In this document: positions 27,824-37,286 of the stretch, piece by piece
Numbering within the stretch: position 1 is the first letter of the stretch
Layout: the number at the start of each line of letters is the position of its first letter
Notes under the pieces: generated by a model
What the model saw: only the letters and a program-made list of their open reading frames with translations
Told to the model about the DNA's origin: nothing
Database searches by the model: none
Assembly: GCF_003149185.1 (NCBI RefSeq)
Contig: NZ_QGDO01000001.1
Span: forward strand, 1 to 64,000
Direction: 5' to 3'
DNA: 64,000 nt
Source of the DNA: Sediminitomix flava
GTDB lineage: Bacteria; Bacteroidota; Bacteroidia; Cytophagales; Flammeovirgaceae
Made by a program: the position numbers and the translations under genes

Positions 27824-29797
27824 ATGAAAAAACTAAGACACTTTATTTTAATCAGCTTTTGTATTAGCTTTTTGGCTTGCCAAGATCAAACTTTAGATAC
27901 AACACCAGATAACACAGATGATGCATCTTCTTTTGAAAAGCTAAATGTCGACCCAGACTTTAACTACAAAACTGCAGAAGGTTTTGAAATAAATTTCTCA
28001 GAAGAAAGTACTGATATTTCAGCTGTATATACATTTTTCTTGCTAGACGACAGTCGTCAAATGATTGAAATAGGAAAAGGGAGATCAATTGAGGGTAATT
28101 TGTACATGAAAATTACGCTCCCCACTTCTACTCAAAAAATCTATGTACAACGCAGTGAAATGGGTTTAGTAAGAGGGGCTTCTTTTCCAATTTCAGGAAA
28201 TACCCTTGAGCATACTTTTAATGCAGAAGAAATACCATCAAACACTCAAGTTTTCTCAAATAATACTAGAATTTCGTCAGGTTGTACTGAAAAACTATAT
28301 GCAGTAAATGGTAATGGAGAATTCTATTGGATAAATTCCGAATCTGGAGATTATGAAGCTACACAATTATCCGACTTGGCAGGAGGAAGTTCTATTGCCT
28401 GTGCTGTAGATCGTGAAAATAGAATTGTATACTACAATACAGGAACTACGCTTCGAAAGTATGATATCGATGCACAAACCTTCCATGTGGCACAACAAGG
28501 AAATCCTTTTAATGGAAACTATCCTCGAATGGAGTATAACAATACAAATGGGCTTTTATACATAGCCAAGAATGAAGATATGTACATTATCAACCCCTTA
28601 AATAACAATGTCGTGTCTACTATTGACATTGTAGGGCTAGAAGAACCTGTAAGTGGTGGAGATATGGCGATATCTTTGGATGGAACAATCTATATGTGTT
28701 GCTTTTCTGGCTTATACCGATTAGAAGTCACTGGTAATACAGCAAATGCGACTCGTATTAGTGCAGAAAACCTACCTTTCCAACCTACTTCTATGGCTAT
28801 TGATAGAAACGATCGTTTGTACCTAGCTACAAATGATAATAATTCACAGGTCATTGAAATGGATAAGTTTGATGGAGCATGGGTCGTTAGAGAAACATAT
28901 AACCATAAAATAAACGACTTGGGTTCTTTACCTTGTGCCGCTGATGAACTTGATCAAACAGACTCTGATGGAGATGGAGTAATTGATATTGAAGATGACT
29001 ATCCTAACGATGACACCAAAGCAACAGATATTTATACTCCTAGTAAATTAGGATGGGGTTCTTATGCTTTTGAAGATTTATGGCCAAGAAAAGGTGATTA
29101 TGACTACAATGATCTAGTTGTAAATTACAGATACACTGGTGTTCATAATTCATCTAATGAATTAGTAGAGTTCAAATTATCCTACCAAATAAAGTCTCTC
29201 GTTGGAGGATATCATAATGGGTTTGGTATAGAGATTCCGATAGATGCTTCATTGATTTCATCAGTTACTGGTTCAAAACAAACACTCGGACTCACTACCC
29301 TTAATGCAAAAGGACTTGAAGATGGTCAAGCAAGTCGTTCAGTCATCGTCGTTTTTGAAGATGCCTATCATCATACCACGGCGGGTAACTGTAACAATCA
29401 AAACTCTGAATTGCTAGAATTAACAGTGGTATTTAACAATCCTGTAGCATCAAGTTCTTTTGATATGACAGCGCTTAATCCGTTCATATTTACCAATGGC
29501 GTTAGGTCACGAGAAGTACATTTGGCTGATAAAGCACCAACTGAACTGGCTGATCCTGGACTATTCCAAACAGAAGATGATAACTCAGATGCTAACGAAT
29601 CAATTTATTATAAGTCAACAGAAAACCATCCTTGGGCAATCGATATTATTCACAGCTTCAAACCTCCTAGAGAAGGTAGGGCAATTACCTTAGGCTACAG
29701 AGAATTTGGTAACTGGGCTGAATCTCGTGGAGTGAACAAAAGGGACTGGTACAAAGATAACTCTGGTTACAGAGATGAATCTAAGCTATGTAACTAA
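27824..29797 (+). CDS. LruC-domain lipoprotein with a beta-propeller-like region
   Basis: A 657-residue lipoprotein: lipobox ISFLAC (Cys19). Residues about 30-160 are unassigned; 160-370 show repeated short strands (LYAVNGNGEFYWINSESG, NRIVYYNTGTTLRKYD, GLLYIAKNEDMYII, GTIYMCCFSGLYRL) like an NHL/SMP-30-type propeller. A calcium-site DSDGDGVIDIEDDYPND follows, then the LruC domain (WGSYAFEDLWPRKGDYDYNDLV to the end), with its conserved GDYDYNDLV. LruC proteins are surface or secreted lipoproteins of unknown function, seen in Bacteroidota and leptospires. It ends in a bidirectional terminator shared with the next gene. Confidence 0.9.
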   Translation: MKKLRHFILISFCISFLACQDQTLDTTPDNTDDASSFEKLNVDPDFNYKTAEGFEINFSEESTDISAVYTFFLLDDSRQMIEIGKGRSIEGNLYMKITLPTSTQKIYVQRSEMGLVRGASFPISGNTLEHTFNAEEIPSNTQVFSNNTRISSGCTEKLYAVNGNGEFYWINSESGDYEATQLSDLAGGSSIACAVDRENRIVYYNTGTTLRKYDIDAQTFHVAQQGNPFNGNYPRMEYNNTNGLLYIAKNEDMYIINPLNNNVVSTIDIVGLEEPVSGGDMAISLDGTIYMCCFSGLYRLEVTGNTANATRISAENLPFQPTSMAIDRNDRLYLATNDNNSQVIEMDKFDGAWVVRETYNHKINDLGSLPCAADELDQTDSDGDGVIDIEDDYPNDDTKATDIYTPSKLGWGSYAFEDLWPRKGDYDYNDLVVNYRYTGVHNSSNELVEFKLSYQIKSLVGGYHNGFGIEIPIDASLISSVTGSKQTLGLTTLNAKGLEDGQASRSVIVVFEDAYHHTTAGNCNNQNSELLELTVVFNNPVASSSFDMTALNPFIFTNGVRSREVHLADKAPTELADPGLFQTEDDNSDANESIYYKSTENHPWAIDIIHSFKPPREGRAITLGYREFGNWAESRGVNKRDWYKDNSGYRDESKLCN

Positions 29798-29850
29798 CTC
29801 AGACTTCCTAACTTTAGTTGATATTATCAATTACCTTAATTAAATAAATG

Positions 29851-29883
29851 AAATAACCACTTCATCATGTGAAGTGGTTATTT
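29851..29883. terminator. Bidirectional terminator
   Basis: AAATAACCACTTC/GAAGTGGTTATTT is a perfect 13-bp stem, 7-nt loop, with T-rich flanks on both strands; it serves the LruC gene and the minus-strand gene at 29898. Confidence 0.9.
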
Positions 29884-29897
29884 ATCTTATTTTGATT

Positions 29898-30341
29898 TTA
29901 CTTTTTATCTAAACGATGATTTTCAAACATCTCAATTGCAGACTTTAAAAGTCCCAAAAAACCAATACCAAAAACTATAATCCCAAATGACAATTCTTCT
30001 AATTGTGGATTTTCTGTTGAAAAATAGGCATACATGCCGCATCCTAGGATAAAGAAGGTAAACAAAGAAAATAGCAGCAACACAACCTTTCCTTTGACAG
30101 GATTCTCCCAAATTCTCCTAGAAAACTGATTTTGAGTCTTTGTGGTATCTTGTAACGTAGAAAAGCTGATTCCTAAGCCTATAAAAACTAATACATTATT
30201 CAAGTTTTTGAAGATCATATCTAGACTTTCCTCACTTTTATCAATACTATTTAAATATGGCAAAAACATAAAGTAACAAGCTCCAAAAATAAAAGGATAT
30301 TGGAGGTAGCTGATATAATGAAAAAACAATTTAACTTTCAT
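29898..30341 (-). CDS. Hypothetical four-helix membrane protein
   Basis: A 147-residue protein starting MKVKLFFHYISYL; the ATG at 30341 is preferred because a start further upstream would overlap the hydrolase. Hydrophobic helices lie at about residues 8-28, 45-62, 83-105 and 112-135, with a conserved-looking polar loop between helices two and three (STLQDTTKTQNQFSRRIW). No family recognised. It lies 4 nt after the hydrolase stop on the same strand, so the two are co-transcribed. Confidence 0.7.
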   Translation of the reverse strand: MKVKLFFHYISYLQYPFIFGACYFMFLPYLNSIDKSEESLDMIFKNLNNVLVFIGLGISFSTLQDTTKTQNQFSRRIWENPVKGKVVLLLFSLFTFFILGCGMYAYFSTENPQLEELSFGIIVFGIGFLGLLKSAIEMFENHRLDKK

Positions 30342-30345
30342 AGAA

Positions 30346-31248
30346 TTAAGAATTATGACCAACAGGACTCTTCAACTTCTCTTTGATAAATAAATCGATA
30401 TAATTGGCTATTTCTTCGCCACTTTCTTCTTGTAAGAAGTGTCCAGCATTCTTGATAATGATTCTTTCTTGCTCCTTACTGCTCGGAATTAATTTATAGA
30501 AAAAATTTTCTAAACCAGACATAATCTGATCTTTATCAGAAAAAAGAACTAAGGCAGGCTTATTCCATTCAGAAAGGACTTTTCTTGCTTTCTTCATTCT
30601 CTCCACTCCTTGTCCATTTGGACTTGTTGGTACTAAAGATGGAAATGCCTTAGCACCATCTTTATATCTTTTACTAGGGAAAGGAGCTTTGTAAGCTTTT
30701 TTGACTTCCTTCGGTAGAAAGTTATATGTTCCCATATCCATAATGTACCCTATTGGTAAAGACGGATGGAATTTTGAAAATAGTTGCCATACTTTAAAAA
30801 ACGGAGACAAAGGCTTTCCGATAGGAAGAAAAGTATTCATAATTACAACTCTCTTAAATCGGTCTGGATACTCTCCCAATAAGCTTAAGCCTAATAAACC
30901 GCCCCAATCTTGCACAACTAGAGTTATATCATTCAACGCTAGCTTATCAATAAAATTGACTAACGACCTGAAATGTAATTCAAAAGTGTAATGCTTCTGC
31001 CCTACTATTTTATCAGATTTCCCAAATCCAATTAAATCGGGAGCAATAAAACGGTATTGATCTAGCGTTGGTAAAAACTTACGATAAAGGTATGACCAAC
31101 TTGGTTCTCCATGTAAAGCAAGAATAACCTCTCCTTTTCCTTCATCTATATAATGCATATCCATGCCTTCAAACTCAACATAGTTTTCTTGATAAGGAAA
31201 GTCTTTGATAAATTTGAATTGGCTTAAATCCGTTTTTAGTATTTCCAT
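30346..31248 (-). CDS. Alpha/beta hydrolase, haloalkane-dehalogenase-like
   Basis: A 300-residue alpha/beta hydrolase. LALHGEPSWSYLYRKF (oxyanion/halide Glu48 and Trp51 positions), VVQDWGGLLGLSLL with nucleophile Asp114 and Trp115, LIGFGKSD, and the catalytic His in NAGHFLQEE near the C-terminus. The HGEPSW and QDWGG motifs are those of haloalkane dehalogenase subfamily I, which replaces halide by hydroxyl through an Asp ester. Epoxide hydrolases share much of this. No signal peptide. The true substrate is unknown. First gene of a pair with the membrane protein downstream. Confidence 0.85.
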   Translation of the reverse strand: MEILKTDLSQFKFIKDFPYQENYVEFEGMDMHYIDEGKGEVILALHGEPSWSYLYRKFLPTLDQYRFIAPDLIGFGKSDKIVGQKHYTFELHFRSLVNFIDKLALNDITLVVQDWGGLLGLSLLGEYPDRFKRVVIMNTFLPIGKPLSPFFKVWQLFSKFHPSLPIGYIMDMGTYNFLPKEVKKAYKAPFPSKRYKDGAKAFPSLVPTSPNGQGVERMKKARKVLSEWNKPALVLFSDKDQIMSGLENFFYKLIPSSKEQERIIIKNAGHFLQEESGEEIANYIDLFIKEKLKSPVGHNS

Positions 31249-31368
31249 GTGCTTTTGAGTTTACTATCAATCAATTTAATGGAATATTGATACTGTTAAT
31301 AGAAATCAGATAAAAAATATAGTAATCTCATTGCCTGCTAACCCAAAATAGGAAAAGGTAACCAGCTA

Positions 31369-31875
31369 CTAATTTAAGCTAGTTACAAAATCACCTAATT
31401 TCTGTTTTACCGTTGTTGGTATTTCACCATCTTCTAACCAACCATGGACGTCTGCTAGATAATTCATCCCTAAGTAATTTGCACTTTCCTTAAAAGGCAT
31501 ATGAAAACCCTCTTTCAAAATATGATCAGAACCACAGCTTATAACCGCCATATTCATCCCTCTCAATTTTCGTCCTGTTTCTTTCTCAATCTTTAAACAA
31601 TCTGAAATTCGGTCAAAGAACGTTTTCATTATACCGCTCATTGTGTACCAATAAACCGGGGTAGCAAACAATATTGTATCATAACTTTCAACTATAGTTT
31701 TAATCAGCGGAAGAAAATCATCTTCTTGATTCTTAAACTCATAATCAAATTCAGCAATATTTTTAGTCTTTAAATCTACTATATCAAAATCAGTCTGACC
31801 ATTGATATAAGATACTAATTGGCTAGTCTCTCCTTTGCTGTTTGAACTGCCTAAAATAATTACTCCTTTTTTCAT
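31369..31875 (-). CDS. Flavodoxin-fold NAD(P)H-dependent FMN reductase family protein
   Basis: A 168-residue protein with a flavodoxin-like fold: GVIILGSSNSKGETSQLVSYI (FMN phosphate loop), VESYDTILFATPVYWYTMSGIMKTFFDR (the signature of the iron-sulfur flavoprotein/WrbA-like reductases), and RGMNMAVISCGSD. It lacks the CxxC cluster motif of true iron-sulfur flavoproteins. Likely an FMN-dependent reductase with unknown acceptor. It is a lone gene; a minus-strand TAGGTTTG (31907-31914) may be its -7 box. Confidence 0.85.
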   Translation of the reverse strand: MKKGVIILGSSNSKGETSQLVSYINGQTDFDIVDLKTKNIAEFDYEFKNQEDDFLPLIKTIVESYDTILFATPVYWYTMSGIMKTFFDRISDCLKIEKETGRKLRGMNMAVISCGSDHILKEGFHMPFKESANYLGMNYLADVHGWLEDGEIPTTVKQKLGDFVTSLN

Positions 31876-32103
31876 ACTATCGTTAGTTTTATTTCAACTC
31901 AAACAACAAACCTAACTGATTGTTTGAATAGTGACTGACTTTAAACTTAATAATCAGAGTAGAATTAAAAATGGATATAACACTTAAGTAATTCCTTTTA
32001 CTCATTGTTATACCCATTTCTAAATGATATAAGAAGTAAGACTGAACATTAAATTTCAGCCGATTCTTTGTCTTTTATTTACTTGAGTTTCTCCTGTTCT
32101 ATA

Positions 32104-33144
32104 CTATTGTTCTGAAGCCATTATTTCAATACCTAATGAAAGATGCCTTTCAATGAGTACTTTGTTAAGTTGACTTCCATTATCGCCATTTGAGAAGATA
32201 ATCAGCCCCTCCTTTGTATCAGGCAGAAGCATAATAAGTGTTCTAACTCCGACATCTCCTCCACCATGGAGAACGGCTTTTTGGCCTTGTTTAAGATCCG
32301 GTAAAATCTCCCAACCTAATCCCATTTTGAATTTCTCATCAGGATAAAGAGGTTTCACCATTTCTTGGTATAGAGGATTATCTGAATGGATTTTACTTAA
32401 GACATAAATGCCAAATTTGGTATAATCTTCCACCGTAGTTACAAGATCATCAGCGGCACTTGTTCTGATATTTTTATGTGTAGGATAAGTATTTTCACCA
32501 TCTGAGTTATGCCATACTGCAAAACGACTTTCATCAATTCCTGTATTCCAGTTAAAAAAAGTATCATTCATTTCTAGAGGCTTAAAAATGTACTCTTTAG
32601 CTAACTCATCCAATCCTTTTTGAAATTTATTTTCTAAGGCTTTTTGCAAATACTCAAAACCTTCTCCCGAGTAATTATGCTTTGTTCCTGGTTCAAAATC
32701 AAAAGCCAGCTTCTTGTCTTCGTACTCCCAACGCCAATTTCTAAAGCCTGTCCGATGCGATAAGACATGTCTTGTACTTAAAATATTCGTATATGGATGC
32801 TCACCTACATCTGGATCAACCCAATATTTTTTTAAAGGTTCATCCAAATCCCACTCTCCCATTTCAACCAATTTAAGAGTTAGCATACTTACAATTGGTT
32901 TAGCTAAAGAAGCTACATTAAATAGGGTATTTTTTGGTGCTTTGACTCCCTCTTTAATTTCACCGTAAACAGTAATTTCATTGATCTCACCATCTTTGAT
33001 AGTCCCAATACCAAGTGCAGGTACTTTCTTTTCATTGAGCCATACCTCAACACTAGCGCTATCGTCTAGGAATGAGTGCTGTTTTGTCTGTGCCAAAGCC
33101 GAAAAAGTGCAAAGGAACAAACATAGTAGTTTCAAAAATTTCAT
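32104..33144 (-). CDS. Exported serine hydrolase, beta-lactamase/PBP-like
   Basis: The ATG at 33144 is used because it gives a signal peptide (MKFLKLLCLFLCTFSALAQ); a longer in-frame start at 33273 would bury it. The 346-residue protein belongs to the beta-lactamase class C/PBP4* superfamily: S79-L-A-K82 (nucleophile and general base) in NVASLAKPIVSM, Tyr of the YSG motif in KHNYSGEGFEYLQ, and HGGGDVG at the third motif. It probably acts in the periplasm as an esterase or a peptidase on D-amino-acid peptides. A plain beta-lactamase role is not supported. Confidence 0.88.
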   Translation of the reverse strand: MKFLKLLCLFLCTFSALAQTKQHSFLDDSASVEVWLNEKKVPALGIGTIKDGEINEITVYGEIKEGVKAPKNTLFNVASLAKPIVSMLTLKLVEMGEWDLDEPLKKYWVDPDVGEHPYTNILSTRHVLSHRTGFRNWRWEYEDKKLAFDFEPGTKHNYSGEGFEYLQKALENKFQKGLDELAKEYIFKPLEMNDTFFNWNTGIDESRFAVWHNSDGENTYPTHKNIRTSAADDLVTTVEDYTKFGIYVLSKIHSDNPLYQEMVKPLYPDEKFKMGLGWEILPDLKQGQKAVLHGGGDVGVRTLIMLLPDTKEGLIIFSNGDNGSQLNKVLIERHLSLGIEIMASEQ

Positions 33145-33445
33145 AGTTCTAAAAATTGACACTGATAGTAAACGAGCCTCTTTTAAAAGACTCTCATTTA
33201 ATAACAACTTAGTAAAAAGTAGTGTAAAACAGAAGATTTTACTACTCCCTTTTACTAGTGAACTATAAGACACTTCTATTACAAATATATCTTAATGAGA
33301 TGAATGACTTAACTATCTAATTCTCTATAATTGCGGGATTTTTTACGATTCAGTCTTGAAATTATTTCATAGGCACCTAATAATGAAGGGGTTTCATAGA
33401 CTGTTGGAGTAACAAAATCAGGTATGATGATAATTGGAATGTCTT

Positions 33446-34933
33446 ATGAAGGCAGCACAACAACCACTCAATAAAACGAAGCAAAAAGGTACGGGTTATC
33501 TTTTGCATTCCCTCAAGAAATACACCTATGACATCTTAAGTATTAGTGATGGTGTAAATCATGAGCAAACACTAGAAGATATTAAAAAGGACTTAACTTT
33601 TAGAGGTCCTTCTGCTTGGATTTTGATCTTTTCTATATTCATAGCTTCTATCGGATTGAATGCGAATAGTACTGCTGTGATTATTGGAGCCATGCTTATT
33701 TCTCCATTAATGGGGCCAATTTTGGGTATTGGTACAGCTGTTGCAATTCAAGATATCGAGATGCTTACACGCGCATTGAAGAACCTTGGTATTGCAGTAA
33801 CTATTAGTTTACTTACCTCTACTCTGTACTTTTCAATCACACCTCTTGATCTAGAACAATCAGAATTATTAGCTCGAACAAAACCGACTATACTAGATGT
33901 GTTAGTTGCTATTTTTGGTGGTTTTGCTGGAATTATTGCCAGTTCTAGAAGAGAAAAAACGAATGTAGTTCCTGGTGTAGCCATAGCCACAGCCCTTATG
34001 CCTCCTTTATGTACTGCAGGCTTTGGAATTGCAACAGGTAGATATATGTATTTCTTCGGAGCATTTTATTTATTTTTCATCAACTCTGTATTTATCAGTC
34101 TAGCAACTTTTATTGTCGTTAAGTATTTAAAATTTCCTGTAAAACAGATTATCGATGTCAATAAATACCACAGATATAGAGTATTCTTACTTTCATTTCT
34201 CATCGTGACGGTGATACCTAGTGGTGTTATTTTTTTCAATGTCATTCAAGAAACACGTTTTAAAATCACAGTAGATCAATTCATTCATGAAACTACGGCA
34301 TTCCCAAATAGCGAGTTAATTACTTCTAAAGTTTCGTACTCCGATTCTTTGTCTATCATAGACCTTTATTACATGGGAGATGAAATCACAGGCGAACAAA
34401 TCACTTATTTGAATGATCGTCTGACTAATTACGCTTTAGATAATAACGACAGTAGATGGTTTCCATTAACTCATAAAACAGTAGTGCAAGTACACCAGCA
34501 AAAAGGAAATAGCATAGACTTAGACGAAACTTTCAGTGAGTATAATGACAAACTCCATATCAATATTCTTGAAGATCTTTACAAGAAAAATGAAGATGTA
34601 ATTAAGTCTAAGGAGCAAAAAATAAAGTTGCTTGAAGCTCAAATAGTAGACATGAACAGGCAATTGAGTAAGGTTTCATCAGATACTATCCCTGTAACTC
34701 AGATCATCCAAGAAGTTAAACTTCAATACCCTAAAATTCAGAGTGTGGGCTTTAGCGAAGGGGAAAGTTTCAATTTAGTAAAAGGAACAAAAGGTGATCA
34801 TGTCACTACTGTATTCATGTATATGAAATCTGGCTATCCTTACAAACAACGTAAAGAGTATGCTAAATCTCTGGAACAATGGCTGAGAGTTAGGTTAAAT
34901 GATCCTAAGTTGAATGTTATTGAGTACCGATAA
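33446..34933 (+). CDS. DUF389 membrane protein (TIGR00341 family)
   Basis: A 495-residue protein; ATG at 33446 chosen, as the next start upstream in frame is a TTG (33434). Helices at about residues 45-65, 70-95, 105-125, 145-165, 180-210 and 235-255 with the DUF389 signature (WILIFSIFIASIGLNANSTAVIIGAMLISPLMGPILGIG and GVAIATALMPPLCTAGFG). Residues 370-405 form a predicted coiled coil (KNEDVIKSKEQKIKLLEAQ), ending in a soluble tail. Function unknown. It is convergent with marC and shares a terminator with it. Confidence 0.9.
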   Translation: MKAAQQPLNKTKQKGTGYLLHSLKKYTYDILSISDGVNHEQTLEDIKKDLTFRGPSAWILIFSIFIASIGLNANSTAVIIGAMLISPLMGPILGIGTAVAIQDIEMLTRALKNLGIAVTISLLTSTLYFSITPLDLEQSELLARTKPTILDVLVAIFGGFAGIIASSRREKTNVVPGVAIATALMPPLCTAGFGIATGRYMYFFGAFYLFFINSVFISLATFIVVKYLKFPVKQIIDVNKYHRYRVFLLSFLIVTVIPSGVIFFNVIQETRFKITVDQFIHETTAFPNSELITSKVSYSDSLSIIDLYYMGDEITGEQITYLNDRLTNYALDNNDSRWFPLTHKTVVQVHQQKGNSIDLDETFSEYNDKLHINILEDLYKKNEDVIKSKEQKIKLLEAQIVDMNRQLSKVSSDTIPVTQIIQEVKLQYPKIQSVGFSEGESFNLVKGTKGDHVTTVFMYMKSGYPYKQRKEYAKSLEQWLRVRLNDPKLNVIEYR

Positions 34934-34946
34934 AATTCAAAATATG

Positions 34947-34990
34947 AAAGCCCTTTCTCAATCTTTAGAATGGAAAAAGGGCTTTTTCCT
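34947..34990. terminator. Bidirectional terminator
   Basis: AAAGCCCTTT pairs with AAAAGGGCTTT across about 18 nt, with T on both flanks; it serves DUF389 (+) and marC (-). Confidence 0.85.
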
Positions 34991-35003
34991 AAATAACACA
35001 TCA

Positions 35004-35630
35004 TTATAAATTATAAGAAAGTTTAATCCCTTCTGTCACCATTCCTGTACCAATAATCGCCAAAATCAAACCCATTAACTTTCCGATCACTGCAATCATG
35101 TCATCACCCACTTTATCTACTATGTAATCACTGAGAGAAAATGCGAAGTAGGTTAAAACAATCATTACTCCAAAAACAGCAATCACAATACCGACATGAG
35201 ATACATTAGCTTCGGTTACATAATTCATGGCTGTCACAATTGTTCCTGGCCCTGCCAAAATGGGAATAGCCAAAGGTGAAACCGCAATGTTTCCATCATC
35301 AGAGTCATTATCTTCTAAGTTTTCATTGGTATGAATCTTTGATGTTTTTGACATCAACATTTCAAATCCTACATAAAAAATCAAAATCCCTCCAGTAATT
35401 TTGAAAGCAGGTATAGTTATACCAAAAAGTTGAAAAATGTATTTACCACCCAAGACAAAACAAACGACAATAATAAAAGCTGTTATTGTAGCTGTTTTAG
35501 CAATCTTTTTCTTCTTTTCAGCCTTTTTACCTTCTACCAAACCCAAAAATATTGGCGTATTCGCAATTGGATTCATGATGGCAAAAAAGCCCATAAATAC
35601 GCTCAATGCATATGTAATAAGGTTATCCAT
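35004..35630 (-). CDS. MarC family integral membrane protein
   Basis: A 208-residue protein with six hydrophobic helices, matching the MarC/UPF0056 family: FFAIMNPIANTPIFLGLVEG at the start, FGITIPAFKITGGILIFYVGFEML, then SPLAIPILAGPGTIVTAMNYV after a Asp/Glu-rich loop (ENLEDNDSDDGN). Despite its name the family is not shown to give multidrug resistance. No start alternatives; ATG at 35630. Confidence 0.93.
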   Translation of the reverse strand: MDNLITYALSVFMGFFAIMNPIANTPIFLGLVEGKKAEKKKKIAKTATITAFIIVVCFVLGGKYIFQLFGITIPAFKITGGILIFYVGFEMLMSKTSKIHTNENLEDNDSDDGNIAVSPLAIPILAGPGTIVTAMNYVTEANVSHVGIVIAVFGVMIVLTYFAFSLSDYIVDKVGDDMIAVIGKLMGLILAIIGTGMVTEGIKLSYNL

Positions 35631-35666
35631 AATTTTTGAGAAGAATATTTTTACTTGAATTAATTC

Positions 35667-36632
35667 CTACTTAAGTCTATATTTTGACGGAGAAACACCA
35701 AACTCTTTTTTAAATGCTTTTGTAAAATGACTAACATCCGTAAAACCCAAATCATAGGCTATTGCTGAAATTGACTTTTTCCCTCTTTTCACTTCTCTAT
35801 ATGCTATCTGATACCGTTCTCTCAGCACATATTTGTGAGGAGGTAAACCAAAAAGCTTTTTGAAATTACGCCTTAATCGACTTTCACTCATTCCATACTT
35901 TTTTGTCAATTCTTCAGCTGAAGGTGGATCACTCAAGTTGGATAGCAATTCTTCTTTAATTAAGAACAAGCTCGCTACATCTTCAGTCAGTAATCCGATA
36001 CTATCCTTTTCATCTTTCCGTTCTAATACTTGTAACAGAAAATGAGTCATCAGAATAAATGTATGACCAAGTGTAAAGCCAATTTTAGCCTCCTTTTGAT
36101 ACTGAGCTGCAAATATTTCACTGATACAATCTTCCATTTGTAAGCTCAAAGACTCAAAAACCAACCATTTATCTTCACTCAAAACCATTTCATCTAATTT
36201 GGGCCAAGTAGATTGGGTAATTTTAGTCCAAGCATCCATACTTATTCGCACAGCTATCCATTCAACCAACTCATTTTTTGGCGTAAATACATTGATCGGA
36301 TGAAGTGTACTGTAAAGCGTAGCTCCCCTTCTAGCATAGGTTGTTTCTTCAGATAGACCTTTTCTTTCTTCCGATATAGAGTTACGCATGAAACGAGCAA
36401 TCAATTGAGGAGATTCCCCAACTTTTTCTACAAAGAGAAGATCTTCTGCACTCAAAAAATGATTTACGGTTATCTCAATTCCATCAAGATTATCATAACA
36501 AAATATTTCTCCTTGAGCAATCTCATTGTCAACAGTAAAACACAGGCCTTCTACCTTCGATCCTTTTATCTGTTTGGTAAGACTGTCAAAAGTGTGTTGA
36601 ATAGAATCTTGATAGAGATAGATAGTTTTCAT
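35667..36632 (-). CDS. AraC family transcriptional regulator
   Basis: 321 residues from the ATG at 36632; the reading frame also opens at a GTG at 36650. The last ~95 residues are the double helix-turn-helix DNA-binding domain (LTKKYGMSESRLRRNFKKLFG and SISAIAYDLGFTDVSHFTKAFKKEFGVSPSKYRLK); the N-terminal ~220 residues are a sensor of no recognised family. No effector can be named. The neighbours are MarC and a Cys-rich protein, so no target is obvious from context. Confidence 0.92.
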   Translation of the reverse strand: MKTIYLYQDSIQHTFDSLTKQIKGSKVEGLCFTVDNEIAQGEIFCYDNLDGIEITVNHFLSAEDLLFVEKVGESPQLIARFMRNSISEERKGLSEETTYARRGATLYSTLHPINVFTPKNELVEWIAVRISMDAWTKITQSTWPKLDEMVLSEDKWLVFESLSLQMEDCISEIFAAQYQKEAKIGFTLGHTFILMTHFLLQVLERKDEKDSIGLLTEDVASLFLIKEELLSNLSDPPSAEELTKKYGMSESRLRRNFKKLFGLPPHKYVLRERYQIAYREVKRGKKSISAIAYDLGFTDVSHFTKAFKKEFGVSPSKYRLK

Positions 36633-36685
36633 TAGCTTGGATACAAGCACAAACTATTATTCGTTCGGGGAGGTATGAAAAAACA

Positions 36686-36717
36686 AAGAGCTAAATGCTC
36701 TAAAGCATTTAGCTCTT
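36686..36717 (-). terminator. Terminator of the Cys-rich gene
   Basis: AAGAGCTAAATGCT/AGCATTTAGCTCTT is a perfect 14-bp stem with a 4-nt loop, followed on the minus strand by TTGTTTTTTC. It lies 45 bp after the stop of the small gene. Confidence 0.93.
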
Positions 36718-36761
36718 ATCTCAAGGAATAAATTTCTTGTTGAGAGTAGTTTTTAGTGTCT

Positions 36762-36998
36762 TTAGACTGCTGCATAAGAAGTACACAACATTCCTTCAAC
36801 TGCTGTAGATGGGTGAGCACAAGATGTTTGCTCATGTTTCACACAGTTACCACAATCAGAGTTTTTGTGGATTACAAATCTAGCGTCAAAGCTTTCGCAA
36901 GTTTGGTTGAACGTAACCTTTACATTATTAACGCTACACATGTTTCCTGCCATTAAGTTGTCACAGTTAATACAAGAATTTAAAGTTTTGATTTCCAT
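36762..36998 (-). CDS. Small eight-cysteine protein
   Basis: A 78-residue protein with eight Cys at positions 9, 12, 21, 34, 49, 52, 60 and 72: two CxxC pairs (C9-C12 and C49-C52), each followed by single Cys, plus four His or so (44, 55, 62). The spacing looks like a metal- or Fe-S-binding fold, or two zinc-ribbon halves. No signal peptide. The clean ORF, an upstream AT-rich gap of 288 bp and its own perfect terminator argue that it is a real gene. I do not recognise the family; an unrelated disulfide-rich role is possible. Confidence 0.7.
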   Translation of the reverse strand: MEIKTLNSCINCDNLMAGNMCSVNNVKVTFNQTCESFDARFVIHKNSDCGNCVKHEQTSCAHPSTAVEGMLCTSYAAV

Positions 36999-37250
36999 AA
37001 CTAAGTGATTGATAATTGTACTTATAATTTCCTAAATCAAATAAATATAATATTGTACTTAGAATCATTTTAAATGACTGATTTCAGGTTATTTATAACT
37101 AATCTTAATCAAGTGTAAGGTTGAAAAATCGCATCAACCTAAATGATAATAAAAGTAAATCTTATGCTTTTCATTTTTGAATAATAAGAATCTGAGCTAA
37201 ATTTTTACTCCTTTGAGCAATGGCATAATTATTTCGACAAAAAGTTATAT

Positions 37251-37258
37251 TACTTTTG
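37251..37258 (+). promoter_or_regulatory. -7 element of the LacI-family gene
   Basis: TACTTTTG matches TAnnTTTG and lies 28 nt before the ATG at 37287; no -33 TTTG at the usual spacing. Confidence 0.4.
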
Positions 37259-37286
37259 AGTAACCTATAATTTTTAGACTAAACCA

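Noticed and set aside
30346-31248. Epoxide hydrolase call for the alpha/beta hydrolase
   Set aside because: HGEPSW and QDWGG favour the haloalkane dehalogenase subgroup, though the substrate remains unproven.
33144-33273. N-terminal extension of the beta-lactamase-like gene
   Set aside because: The longer form would place the signal peptide inside the protein; the ATG at 33144 gives a normal export signal.
36686-36717. Repeat family made of the many terminator hairpins
   Set aside because: The hairpins share shape but not sequence, each lies just after a stop codon, and so they are individual terminators and not dispersed repeats.
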